Part shown: positions 12,689 through 23,258 of the stretch, piece after piece
Layout of the letters: each line of letters begins with the position of its first letter
How positions within the stretch are numbered: the stretch's first letter is position 1
NCBI GenBank assembly: GCA_958510875.1
Contig: OY294067.1
Coordinates: 27,888,912-27,952,911, forward strand
Reading direction: 5' to 3'
Source: Endomychus coccineus
Lineage: Eukaryota > Arthropoda > Insecta > Coleoptera > Endomychidae
DNA: 64,000 nt
Notes under the pieces: generated by a model
Told to the model about the DNA's origin: nothing
What the model saw: the letters and a program-made list of their open reading frames with translations, nothing else
The model's database searches: none
Position numbers and translations under genes: made by a program

Positions 12689-12727
12689 CTTTGATAATGC
12701 CACAGTGTGGTGAAACAATTTGTCAGC
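12689..12727 (+). ncRNA. Degenerate hammerhead-like motif in PLE tail, right arm
   Basis: It reads TTGATAA (12691-12697) where the hammerhead core has CTGATGA. A stem-loop follows with GCCAC/GTGGT arms, then GAAA at 12712-12715, a very short stem III (ACA../..TGT) and GTC at 12722-12724, after which cleavage would fall. A 3-bp stem I (GCT/AGC) is possible. Short stem III is typical of the hammerheads described from Penelope-like elements. Two core positions are changed, including the G whose role is catalytic, so this copy is probably inactive. Confidence 0.5.
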
Positions 12728-13044
12728 ATTTTTAAATTAAATGTTAAAAGTTTTGTGTAAAATTTGAGTTTTATTCTTTAACTTCTGAAACACTTTCTAA
12801 TTATATTATTCCTACCTGTGATTCATATCATCTCTAGTTCTCTAAGTAGGCTATGTCATAACGTGCCGAAACGATGATGGAATAACCAATTTCAGGATAA
12901 TATTCAAATATATATTTAAAGAGTACTCACTATGTGTAAGGGTGTTTGATCTAAGAAGAGATCATTTTCCTGAGAAAACTGCGTTTTCCTCAATGTTTTA
13001 GGTACCACACATTTACCACACAACGCCGTTACGAATACGAAACT

Positions 13045-14099
13045 CACGACTTCTGATAACGAATGAATATTGGAAGAAAATTAGATTGTTCTATGGTATT
13101 ATAAATGTCAGTGTTGAAATGCAGATCACAAATTGAATCGACGTAGATAACAATTTGTCATAGATATTAGGCATTGGAATAGATCTGAGTACTGGGTTGA
13201 TTGAACCGTGAACCGATTTATAGCAATTTCAAACTTTAACAGCTCTGAAGTATAAAATTGTAAACAAATGGTTTAATAAAGATAGTGGTATTTAATGAAG
13301 TAATTGTATTGTATGTAGGTAGTTAGTAAGCACGTATTTCGTGTTTTGAAATTTCGTTTTCTCTCAAAAGAAAAATACGGATGAGGTACGCAATAGTAGG
13401 AACTTTGTCTATGTTTTACATCCTCATTTAAACACTAAACTAATCTCCATAGAGAGGTTGAAACATTTGATATGTCGTAATCTCTTGAGCACCAATTGGT
13501 GGATTTTCCTATACTGCCACATCGTTTAACCAGATTAGTTAGTTTAGAACTATGACGCGATGTATTCAAATATATGTTCTCGGTTTTGGAATTATGCGTG
13601 TTTTTAACTGGAAGTGCTAATTGTACTAAAGACTATATATTTTCAACCCAAGGAGAATCTTCTATTTTCTAGACAGTAGAAAGTTTCCCATTTAAATTTA
13701 ACATTTCTAAATATTTCAATAATCAATATATTATCGTTCCTGAGCGTGAAATCTATAACTTACTGTAGGTACAGCACCGTTGTAGTATTTTTTCTTCAAC
13801 TTCTATAGAAAAGAATAAAACGCACCGTATCTAGGTACTACTACTGAAAATGACTTGTTTTAATTGACGGGCACGCTCTCCATAATCGGAAGCATAGTCC
13901 CCTACAATATTATCTACATGGCTGTGATACTGTTGCCTGGCAACCATATACCACCTATTTATTTTTTTGCCGAGTATGTAGGAGATATATGTACCGAAGA
14001 AATCTAAAATTATATTCTCATTTTACTCGTTATACAGAACATTTTGCTCATATAAAGAAAATAATGCTGAAAAATCAGCGGTAGTCGAACAGATTTAGA
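13045..14099. other. No gene seen
   Basis: AT-rich sequence between the PLE palindrome and a second PLE relic. No coding frame, splice-supported exon or repeat boundary was recognised. Confidence 0.4.
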
Positions 14100-14430
14100 A
14101 TACAGGTCACACCATTTGTCAAGAAAGTTTATCAATTTTAAAACACTGTACAGACAAATATCTAGGTAATTTAGAAAGGATGGAAATGTATAAACGAAAT
14201 AGCAATTTATTAAATTCCGATTTATCCAGCTGAGAGTAACCCTTTGTTTAATTATTATCCCCAAATAGTATTTAAACAGGAAAATTTTGATTTATAATTT
14301 AGTTTACTCTGATGATGGCTACTTGATAGCCGGAAGGTCCTCAGTATTTTAATAGTATTTTTAGTGGATAAGGGTGATTATTTCTTATCAATAGTGTTAT
14401 AATATATACCCACAGTGTGAACTCTTTTAC
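14100..14430 (+). mobile_element. PLE 3'-end relic (second PLE family) with hammerhead-like motif
   Basis: Plus-strand codons around 14165-14230 read LERMEMYKRNSNLLNSDLS, matching the C-terminal end of PLE GIY-YIG proteins, followed by a stop and a 3' region. The latter contains CCCCAAATAGTA, a CTGATGATGGCTA motif, and TTTAGTGGATAAGGG. A related copy lies at 51290-51430, and the coding tail recurs in short form near 62672-62705. This family differs from the palindromic PLE at 11-13 kb. Confidence 0.6.
14303..14346 (+). ncRNA. Hammerhead-like motif, partly decayed
   Basis: CTGATGA stands at 14309-14315. GGCTA (14317-14321) pairs with TAGCC (14327-14331). GGAA replaces the expected GAAA at 14332-14335, and GTC at 14337-14339 occupies the cleavage position. 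TACT upstream can pair with AGTA downstream as part of stem I. One extra T lies between the core and stem II, as in the 57-kb motif. The GAAA change suggests loss of activity. Confidence 0.5.
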
Positions 14431-15040
14431 AGTTTATGATACGAAATACGATCTCCTTCGGATGTTTGTGCCCTTGGTATACTCAATACACTTTGCCTGT
14501 AAATAGCCAATGATTTTTGAGATTGGAATTCTCGAAGATTAGTAAATGAACCAGAATAAAAAATGTCTTTCCTTGAAAGCGGCCTAACCATATTGCTTTT
14601 TTACTCTTGATAACGACAATTTTCTACATCAACCTGTAGAATGAAAATAAATTTTACAAATAGAACTCATAATCAGGAAATGTCTTCCATAAAGTTCATT
14701 TGCTTATATATTTAATGCGTACAATCTTGTGAAATTAACAAAACCTTTGTTAATTTATCCTGTAACTATCTATATCAATTTGTATCCTTTTTGAAATTAT
14801 ACAAATAGTACATTTTGTAAATCGTGATGTGGCTGTCGATGCGGGTGGTGATATTTTGGCACTGATGGCAGATGGAAAGCCAGCGAAATCGGAACATTAA
14901 TCAAAAAATTGAAATATTATAAAAAAAGATTCCTATTGGTAAGTGAACAAATGCTATGTCGTCTACATCGGCACAATCTGCAGCTGTATAGTTGGATCAT
15001 TTACAAACATTCCGTCGGACAAATTCAGCATCAGCGGTAT
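14431..15040. other. No gene seen
   Basis: A short plus-strand frame at 14909-15133 runs across the boundary of the foldback that begins near 15041 and is not a gene. Nothing else is recognisable. Confidence 0.4.
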
Positions 15041-16254
15041 AGGCCAGTACTAATAGGAGAAAATATTAGAAATAAAAAAAATAATTCGTTACAGCAATCT
15101 GACAGCGGGATATTGTGGAACAAGATATTATAAAAGAGGGAAAAATAAATCGAACCGACAGCTGCTATCCGGGATGAAATGGGGTGTGTTTTTAGGGGTT
15201 GAAAACAGTTTTTCGTGATTTCTGGCTAAACCGTGCATCCTATGAAAAAAGTTGAATACAAAAGTTATAGGGAATGAAAAGATCTACAACTTTTGCACCC
15301 ACCATTTTTACCATTACCTCTAAATTTTTCGACAAAAATGCGGTTTTTAATTTTTTTTTTTGACAAATAAAACTTTATGAAGCTCAAACTTTGGCAAAAG
15401 ATACCTCTATTTAATGCAAAAAGGCAGTAGTTTTTTCGGAGGGAAATATATGGATGTTCTTGTTAAATTTAATTTAAAACAAAAAAAACTTAATTTTTAA
15501 CTGCGATTCCTCTTGAAACTACGCATCCTACAGAGTTCTGTTTTGGCTCACTTACTCTTTGTTACGCCTACTTTCGATAAACGGTAAAAAAGGTATACTG
15601 CAATTTAAAAAATTACGGAAAAATTGAAAAAACCGAAAAAATCGCTGTTTTCGTGGTAATTTGCATATTTATCGTTGAATAGTTGTTATTAATTGATAAA
15701 ATCATTTTAATTTTTTTATGTTTATGGAAACTATAATATTATTTCTTTAATTATTGTATAGATCGAGTTTTGATACGATGTCATGCATGTCTAACACAGC
15801 AAATTATATCTGGTATATTTGTATCTTCGTAATCGCAGGATACGAATATATAACTTCTACGAACGTCGTACATGGGATTGTTACTATCAAACAAAACATA
15901 AGAAATGAACATTCTCAATATGCATTTGAGAACAATTTTAGTTTTTTACTCGAAATCAATTAGTTTACTAAACAAAATATAATCATACAATAGGTAATGT
16001 AGTAGATCTACAATGATATATACGGGTTTTGTAGAGTGGTTTTCAATTATAAGACAGTATTTGCATGTTGCACTGAACAAGTTTATATTACAAGTATTTA
16101 AATAAAAAAAAATTCTATAAAAATAATACATACATCGTGGAAAAATTGAAACAGATCCCTCCTGTTTTTAGGTAGTAAATACTAACAACATGAAATTGAT
16201 AAATGCGGTAAAAAAAATTTTATGTTATTTTGAACATGCTCAATAAACTAAATT

Positions 16255-16743
16255 GAAAAAAGTATGCATTCCCATAGATGTGTTTTTCTCCAATCTTGCT
16301 TTCTTCGCAGAGAGCTGTACTGCTTCTTCGTCCAATTCAACGAAACTTCACGATTCTCCAGTGTTTTCGAAAGTTTCATTGAGTACTGTTTCAGTTATAG
16401 TACATTGATCTGTTTCTATTTCTTCCGAGTCATTTTCGTGTATGGAAATTTGTGGAAGTTCAGTATTTGAGCAATTTTCTAAATTAAAACAATTTAAACA
16501 TAAGTTGGTACTACTGTAGTATATGCCGTCTCGACCTCTTATTGACTTAGAAGGCCTCTGGTTGCGTTCGACTGCTGTCTTTAGCTTCGAAAACAGCTTC
16601 TTAAATTTCTCATATTCGTATCCTGCGATTACGAATATACGAATATAGCAGATATAATTTGCTGTCTTAGAGATGCATGACATCATATCAAAATTCGATC
16701 TATACAATAATTGAAGGAATAATATTATAGTTTCCATAAGCAT
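16255..16743 (-). pseudogene. Unrecognised element-encoded protein, broken
   Basis: The minus-strand frame 16348-16743 has a plausible coding composition in its second half: a cysteine-containing segment around LCLNCFNLENCS, then an acidic stretch (ENDSEEIETDQ). After its TGA stop the same frame continues with SFVELDEEAVQLSAKKARLE and ends near 16255, so an in-frame stop appears to split one older frame. The first ~45 residues overlap the inverted arm. I cannot assign a family. An internal protein of the surrounding foldback is the simplest reading. Confidence 0.4.
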
Positions 16744-16972
16744 ACGAAAATTAAAATGATTTTATTAATTAATAACAATTATTCAACTATAAATATGCAA
16801 ATTACCACGAAAAAAGAGATTTTTCGGTTTTTTCAATTTTCACGCCACTTTTTCCATTGCAGTATACCTTTTTTTACCACTTATCGAAAGTAGACGAGTA
16901 AGTGAGCCATAACAGAACTCTGTAGGAGGCGTAGTTTTAAGAGGAATCGCAGTTGAAAATTGGTTTTTTTTT

Positions 16973-17710
16973 AAGTGAAAACTTCTTATGGCGCGTTGGG
17001 CACTTTTGTGGGAGAGCATTTTCAGCCGTTCTCGCGACAGATGAGATTTTACACAGATATACTCCGCGTGTATTCTTATAATATATGTATACTATACGCG
17101 CTCTTTGCATGGGCATTCGTTCGTGCTCTCGCGACAGACGAGATTACATACCTATATGTATACTCAGAGTGTATAGGTATGCGAGAGCGCTGCATGCTAG
17201 ACGCAGTCTTTGCATGGGCATTCGTTCGTGCCCTCGCGACAGACGAGATTGAGAGTTTTTTATATTTATTTTATAAATGAATATTAATTTGTGGGAAAGA
17301 TAATACTAACTACTATTGATGCAGTATTCACAAGATATATAAATAGATTTAAATCAAAATTGTTCATTTCATACTTTAGTTACCATAGACCTATTGTTTC
17401 AGTTTTAGAATTTGATGAAAATCCTGATAATAATGATGAAAATGCTGATAATGATGATGTAAGAGTTGTTGAAATTATGGATGAGAATTGATAAATTTTG
17501 TATTTACTATTTACTAATATTTACTCATTTAAATAAAACCACTTCCTTCGAATATAGTTTCTATATTATTATACTTCATGTCTATTCAAAAAGTGCCCAC
17601 ATTGCTTTGATAAACTTGATTTTTTATGAACAATTTCTCATGTCGCGAGCGCACCTAAAAATGCTCACCCAAAAAAGTGCCCAACGCGCCATAAGTTCAA
17701 GTTTTCACTT
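16973..17710. mobile_element. Nested TIR element (~740 bp) in right arm of foldback
   Basis: The termini are inverted: AAGTGAAAACTT followed by CTTATGGCGCGTTGGGCAC on the left, and the reverse complement GTGCCCAACGCGCCATAAG on the right. Comparison with the unbroken left arm of the foldback (near 15480-15500) places extra DNA exactly here, supporting a later insertion, though about 30 bp of extra sequence also follows the right terminus. Its interior has three imperfect repeats and an open frame with an acidic C-terminus (17291-17491) of unknown family. Confidence 0.65.
17020..17260. repeat. Three imperfect tandem repeats inside nested element
   Basis: The phrase CTCGCGACAGA(C/T)GAGATT recurs near 17032, 17128 and 17236. 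The last two copies are also preceded by TTTGCATGGGCATTCGTTCG. The unit is roughly 95-110 bp. It is the only strongly GC-enriched patch in the element. Confidence 0.7.
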
Positions 17711-18201
17711 CTGCCTGCACTCCCGGAGTGCCCTGACTTTTTTTGTTTCTTAAATCAAATTTAACAACAACCTCCAAATATTTCCCTCAGAAAAAATTAA
17801 AATTACTGCCTTTTTGCAATAAATAGAGTTATCTTTTGCCAAAGTTTGAGCTCCATACAGTTTTATTTGTCAAAGAAAAAAATTAAAAACCGAAAAATTG
17901 CTTTTTCAAATTTTTGGTCGAAAAATTTCGAGGTTAGGGTAAAAATGGTGGATACAAAAGTTGTAGATCTTTTCATTCCCTATAACTTTTATAATTAACT
18001 TTTTTTGATAGAGTATACGGTTTAGCCTGAAATCACGAAAAACTGTTTTAAACCCCTAAAAACACACCCCATTCCACCCCGGATAGCAGCTGTCGGTTCG
18101 ATTTATATTTCCCTCTTTCACAATATCTTGTTCAACAATATCCCGCTGTCAGATTGCTGTAACGAATTTTTTTTTTGTTCAAATACTATTTGTACTGGCC
18201 T

Positions 18202-18961
18202 AGTAATCAGATTGTATCATATCTTTTAACACAGATATACGATAATAATAAAATAGCTTTCGAATGTACCTACTAACTTGATTGTCAAGTTAGTAGTTTG
18301 TAAAAATAGATGTTCCAATAAATTGTAACAAATAAAGTGATTTTTCCATCATCTCCCATTATGCAGAACGTTAATCTACGGATTTGTAGATATAAATTAA
18401 AGCGCCTTAGCGGAAAATACGCTGTTAGTTTCAACGGGAGAAGAAATTTGAATGCATGAAAGATGATTTATTTTTGCTAACAATTGTAACGAATGACTGA
18501 TTTTGTATGGAATGAAAGCATTGAAATGTTTTCCAATTAAACTTGCACTTTGGAATCATTAGGATGGAGTTAGAGTTGGTGAGTTCCTTCATTTTTTCCA
18601 TTTATGAGATGAATGTCGAGGTATATTATTTCCGGCACTTGAAGTAACCAAGTCTGGCTTGTATTCTCCGCTGTTTCGGTTGTGTTGCTTTCATTCTGTA
18701 CAGCTCTTGGCTATTGACGGGTAAATTGATACAGTTTTATTATGCGATCGAATGTTATATTTGTATAGAGCTCGACATTTTCATTAAATTTAATTTTGTA
18801 CATCGTTTTTATTCATGGATGCATTATTTTGACTGACATCTATTCAAAAGAATATTTTATATATTATGCCTTTACATTTTCGATAACGTTGATTTCGAAA
18901 GCATATTTTCACTCTAAACACAGTCTTTTGCTTTTGATCTCTTCCGGAATAAACTTCAGTA
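18202..18961. other. No gene seen
   Basis: AT-rich spacer between the large foldback and the second hAT family. No coding frame was supported. Confidence 0.4.
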
Positions 18962-19956
18962 CAGGCACGTAGCCAGGGAGGGGGCCCCCTCCGAAATCTC
19001 ACAAATTCTTGCGAATTTGTGTTCTTCCATAGAACAGTGTCTTCGAGAATAATAATAATTTTTTTTTAATCAAATTTCTCAATCGACAACAGGTACATTG
19101 TGCATTGATTCGACGGATCCCTGCATTAATATTTCATAAAAACCCCACCATTAAACAAAGCTTCTCCTTTCCTTGTATCGACGCTTTCATACAAAATTCA
19201 TTGAAAACGAAGATATTCTAAGTACCAAGCTTTCAACTGCTCCTGCCAGGATTTGCTTCCGAAAAAAAGGTAGATGAACTGGAACAGTTAGCTCCATACT
19301 TCGAAGATAAAATTCCAATGTCTGCGGTTAAAGCCAAGTATAAGTTATGGTGTGCAAAAATAGCATCAATTGATCCTTCCACTGAAGTTTTGGAACTGTT
19401 GGAGTTATGTGATGGGACCTTTTTCCGCGCTATAAAACTTCTCCTCACTATTTTGGCCACTCTTCCAGTTACAACAGCTAGCGTGGAAAGATCGTTTTCT
19501 ACTATGAAGAGGATAAAAAGCCTACCTCGAAATGTAATGGGCCACGACAGGTTGAGTGCGCTAGCGATGATTTCAGTTCACTGGGATACGGTTGTTGATC
19601 CGGAAGAAGTAATCGACCGCATGGCAAAGCATAAATCGAGGAAATTACTTCTGTAGGTGCAGGACTCTTGAGTAGAAAAACTTATACTGCATACATTTTT
19701 GTTATGCACAGATATTTTTTGTCACACTTCTGAAATGCTATGACTTAAATAAAATGAAAGCTGTTTTTGTATATTTTGTTTATTGTTTTTCATCACATGA
19801 TAATGATCATTAATCCGATACCAATAAATTATGGAAATTATGCCGAAAACTTTGTTTCGCTCTTTATTTATTGAGACCTTATCTCAAGAATATATACCTT
19901 TTCTGGTATATTTGTCCTAGGGCACCCCCCGAAGCAAATTTCTGGCTACGTGACTG
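18962..19956 (+). mobile_element. hAT element, second family, internally deleted, perfect 8-bp TSD
   Basis: The termini CAGGCACGTAGCCAG (18962) and CTGGCTACGTGACTG (ending 19956) are inverted. CTTCAGTA stands at 18954-18961 and again at 19957-19964, an exact 8-bp target duplication. Only the C-terminal part of the transposase remains, so this is a 995-bp deletion derivative that kept both ends. Confidence 0.95.
19150..19656 (+). pseudogene. hAT transposase C-terminal (dimerisation) region
   Basis: Plus-strand homology starts near 19150 with a segment reading CIDAFIQNSL. It crosses a stop near 19219 and then stays open through LLLPGFASEKKVDELEQLAP to a final stop after KSRKLLL. The central motif ATLPVTTASVERSFSTMKRI, followed by LPRNVMGHDRLSALAMI, is the hAT C-terminal dimerisation signature found in the 52-kDa-repressor-like / ZMYM group of insect hAT proteins. 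The N-terminal zinc finger and catalytic DDE core are absent, so the fragment cannot transpose. This open frame is cleaner than that of the 8.6-kb hAT copy, which suggests a younger insertion. Confidence 0.85.
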
Positions 19957-20430
19957 CTTCAGTATATTGGACCACCTTTGATTAGTTTTATGTCACTCAT
20001 CCTATCAGCATATTTGAGATCAAGTTATTGATGAAATGCTTGTAACGTTATATATGTTACTATATCTAATTGCATGAATAATCTTAGTAACGGTTTCCGC
20101 TCGAAATTATAGATAATCAAACTTGGAAGCAGATGGTCACTGACATCTATGTTTTAATATAGTAATTCGATTATTTTATTAATGCGCGAAAACTCGAGAG
20201 GTCTCAAGATAGGCAATGAGAGGGGATGCTAAAAAACGAAAATCGATAGGAATCATCATCTTGGTGTGAATTTTACACGGGGTGAGTCATATTATTATCG
20301 TTTCTTTATCTTTTATTAATTGGCTATATTGAAAGATTATTATCGATAGTGAACACGTAATTTGATGTCTAATTGTATCTAAACCTAGTTGTAGATGTGT
20401 ATATTCTCTGATCGATATTTTTCAATAATT
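19957..20430. other. No gene seen
   Basis: Spacer between a hAT element and a reverse-transcriptase relic. No feature recognised. Confidence 0.4.
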
Positions 20431-20436
20431 ATATGA

Positions 20437-21025
20437 ATACTTAGGCATTTACATAGACTCCCATCTGAAATGGGATGAACATATAAAAAACTTAACAAAG
20501 AAAGTTAGGAAACTATATTACATTTTTGAACAACTAAAGTTATATTTGTCGCAAAAAGATATCCGAGTCGTTTATTATGCTCTGGTGCAGTCGGTATTAC
20601 AGTACGGAATAGTAGGATGGGGGGGGCGTATATGAGAATACGCTTAATAGTTTAAAAATAGCCCAAAATATAATACTTAAAATTATTCTGAACAAACCTA
20701 GATTATTTTCTACAGTTCTACTGTACAAAGAGGCATCAGTAGGCAACTTTTCATGAAACAAGCTATTGTCGATATTCAAAAATCGGTAAAAAATACTATT
20801 TCACATAACATCAATACTAGAGCACATAACAATAATGTATTAGCAACCGATAAAGCGTTCAAAAGAATTGGACAAAGATCCAGCTCCTATCTTGGACCGA
20901 GATTTTTTAATTATCTCCCAACTCACTTGAAAGGTATATCAAACATTAAAGTTTTCCGAAAAAAAATAACATATTTCCTAATCCACTCGAACGAGTTACA
21001 ACCGTTATACAATTATCTAATATGA
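20437..21025 (+). pseudogene. Non-LTR retrotransposon RT C-terminus
   Basis: The plus strand reads YLGIYIDSHLKWDEHI, then ALVQSVLQYGIVGWGG and, after a frameshift near 20630, KIAQNIILKI and a final region ending NELQPLYNYLI and a stop. YLGI.D..L.W..HI followed by Y.ALVQSVLQYGI.GWGG is the standard thumb/C-terminal region of Jockey- or CR1-like reverse transcriptases. The catalytic palm is missing, making this a typical 5'-truncated copy. About 400 bp of 3' UTR follows, ending in AATAAAGG and a (TC)n run. Confidence 0.85.
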
Positions 21026-21419
21026 AACAATCATAAATCCATAGTTGCTCCTTCATTATATCAAGTTTTTGGGTTGAACAATTTCTATTACAAGGGTAGT
21101 TGGATTGGAGACACTAATAATTTATCAATCTTATAGAACTACTACCAGTAATTTAATAAAAGTTTCTATAGCACTACTAGAAACTGTAATAAAAATTTTT
21201 TTTTAAGTTTTATAAATTTTGTTATTGCGCTTTCACACAAGCTCTGCTTAGGAAAGTGTTTTAGCAATCAATAGTCACAAACTCTACTAACCTTTATTGT
21301 TTATAAATTATTTAATTATTTAGTTTTAAATCAACTTTATAAAATACTGTAATTTACCAAATTTGTTAATTTTTAGAGATTTATCTTTTTCTGTATCCAC
21401 AAAGATTTTCAATAAAGGT

Positions 21420-21442
21420 CTCTCTCTCTCTCTCTCTCTCTC
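21420..21442. repeat. (TC)n microsatellite at retroelement 3' end
   Basis: About eleven TC units follow AATAAAGG directly. A simple-repeat tail at this position is compatible with the 3' terminus of the upstream non-LTR copy. Confidence 0.85.
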
Positions 21443-22653
21443 GTCTTTATTCAATATCTAATTTGTCAAGCTAATAGTCAGGATGGTTTATATCGTTTAA
21501 CCTAGCAATTATCCACGTGGTTACATAATATTCCATACCACACCCTTCTTTGTCCTTCCTGATATAAATTTGTATTGGATGTTTCTCTTTAGGCTAGTCT
21601 TGGTGAGATAACGGAATAATAATTGATCTAGGTGAACTTAAATAAAGCCGAAATTCTCACTTACTACTTTATGGAATCAGAGAGTAAATCATCTGCTATT
21701 GCTTGAATATATTATTCGTTTAGAATAGACGATCACAATTTCAGTCTACTATACTCCGTAAACTATTATCTAATTGTTCTCTTGCAGATTTCTGAATTAA
21801 CTCACTCATTCTCTTCAAAACTACCATTTTTTTTCTATAATTTGTAGTATAAATTGTCATAACTTCAATAAATAACTCATTATTCAAATATTCTCTTTCA
21901 GATTTCAATATTTTATTTCACTAGTTCTCTTCAAGATTTCAATCTTTTTAATAATTTTGAATATACAATTTGGGAAGATAGTTTAATCAGTTGTGGGATT
22001 ATACTGATTATTCCTGCTGATGTAGTTACTTGTCCCTCGAACTTATGGCCAAGGTATTGCTCGTATTGTCTGTATTATAGGTCAAACGATCGAAACGTCT
22101 CCATCTTTTTAGCCGTGCAATGCTTTGGAGAGAAATTCCTGGCAGAGCACTTCCTCCAAACTCATCCGAGGACGGTAACATTTTTCTTACTTGGAATAAC
22201 CAAATTTTCATGATCAGATGCTTATGTTCTCTAACCAAAATTGTTTTCATCTACAAATTAATTTCATAAAATTTGAACCTTTGTAAAATTAATAATTTCA
22301 ATTTAATTAATCAAAATATTAAGAATTCTAGTTTGTTTCACTTCCAATTTTTCTAGTATTCAACTGTGCTAATTTTGTTCCAATTATAATTCCTGAGAGG
22401 ATTGAAACAGAATTGTTAAGTTGAAACTTGTCTTTATTTCTCTGATATAATCATCAACATTCATCCACTTCGTAGTGCAGGAAATTCTTGATTGAGGATT
22501 CTATCTTAACTGTTTTGGCTAAAGCAGTTGGCGCTTTGGGTAATCCGATCAATCAAGATCTAAGGACACGTATCGCTATGAGCCTTGAGTGTAAAATATG
22601 CTAGTGAGCTAGCTGGGCTCATTGAACACAGAAGGTCTCTTCAAAACCTTACA
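21443..22653. other. Probable LTR and flank; LTR start not determined
   Basis: AT-rich DNA ending in ...AAAACCTTACA just before a primer-binding site. The 3' part of this stretch is presumably an LTR of the retroelement whose PBS lies at 22655. I could not place the LTR start, because no second LTR is visible in the window. Confidence 0.4.
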
Positions 22654-22654
22654 G

Positions 22655-22672
22655 TGGCGCCCAACGTGGGGC
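22655..22672 (+). promoter_or_regulatory. LTR retrotransposon primer-binding site, tRNA-Lys type
   Basis: TGGCGCCCAACGTGGGGC is complementary to the CCA-bearing 3' end of insect tRNA-Lys(CTT), whose acceptor/T-arm side ends GCCCCACGTTGGGCG. This is the classic minus-strand primer site found directly after a 5' LTR of Gypsy- or BEL-type elements. No gag-pol frame follows: 22700-23150 holds only AT-rich DNA, so the element is a solo relic. Confidence 0.8.
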
Positions 22673-23258
22673 CACTGGATATTTAGGCAAATTCTTGAAC
22701 TAACGATTCTTAAAGTGTAGATGATTGAGTATTTTGTAACAAGAAAACTTGATTGAGAAACCAAATAATGTTCAAAGTTGACATTTTAGACCTTGGTGAC
22801 TAAAAAAAATTTGAAATATACTAACAATCAAAATTTGTTTCAGTTGTATTTCCTAGCATTTATGTTTCAATCAAATGCATTTTCTACCATTAAATATTCG
22901 ATAGTATATGCTTTCTTTAAAAAGTTTATTCTATCTTCTATTTTCGATCAAAAGATGAAAGAAGTTTTGTAAAATATGTTTCTCTCGATCCAATTCCCGC
23001 CTACCGACCGATAGGAACGGCGCTTTCATCTCCACAGTGGGTTACGTACATATGCACACACACACAGACATCGTGTCAAAAATAGTCTAGATCAATTTGG
23101 AAATGGCCAAGACAGATATATTCGCCAAAATCTGGAAAAAATGTTTGCCCCGATTACAACACTTACCTACAATCAATCAATCAATCAAAACGGGAGCGGA
23201 CAAGTCCGGAGCACTTAGACCGCTTAATTGGTCCATTATGCGCCCCTTGATACAATAA

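Larger units (their letters stand above)
10708..13044. repeat. 2.3-kb near-perfect palindrome of two PLE copies
   Basis: Arms 10708-11841 and 11911-13044 (1134 bp each) are reverse complements. Every position I compared satisfies i+j=23752 with no length difference, and one mismatch was seen (a His/Gln codon difference near 11337/12415). The unpaired centre is 69 bp, 11842-11910. Both arms hold the 3' part of a Penelope-like element, head to head with 5' sides facing inward. The centre continues the left copy's reading frame, so the left copy is about 69 bp longer at its 5' side. No matching target duplication is evident outside the arms. Confidence 0.95.
15041..18201. mobile_element. Large foldback element (~3.2 kb) with long imperfect inverted arms
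   Basis: The left arm, from AGGCCAGTACTAATAG at 15041 to about 15850, reappears in reverse complement on the right. It runs from about 16600 to 16972 and from 17740 to 18201, the right arm being split by a nested element at 16973-17710. Matching landmarks are CTGACAGCGGGATATTGT, CCGACAGCTGCTATCCGGG and GGGGTGTGTTTTTAGGGGTT. The middle (15850-16600) carries a decayed minus-strand frame. I found no clear target duplication and no recognisable transposase, so the class is unassigned. Confidence 0.8.
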
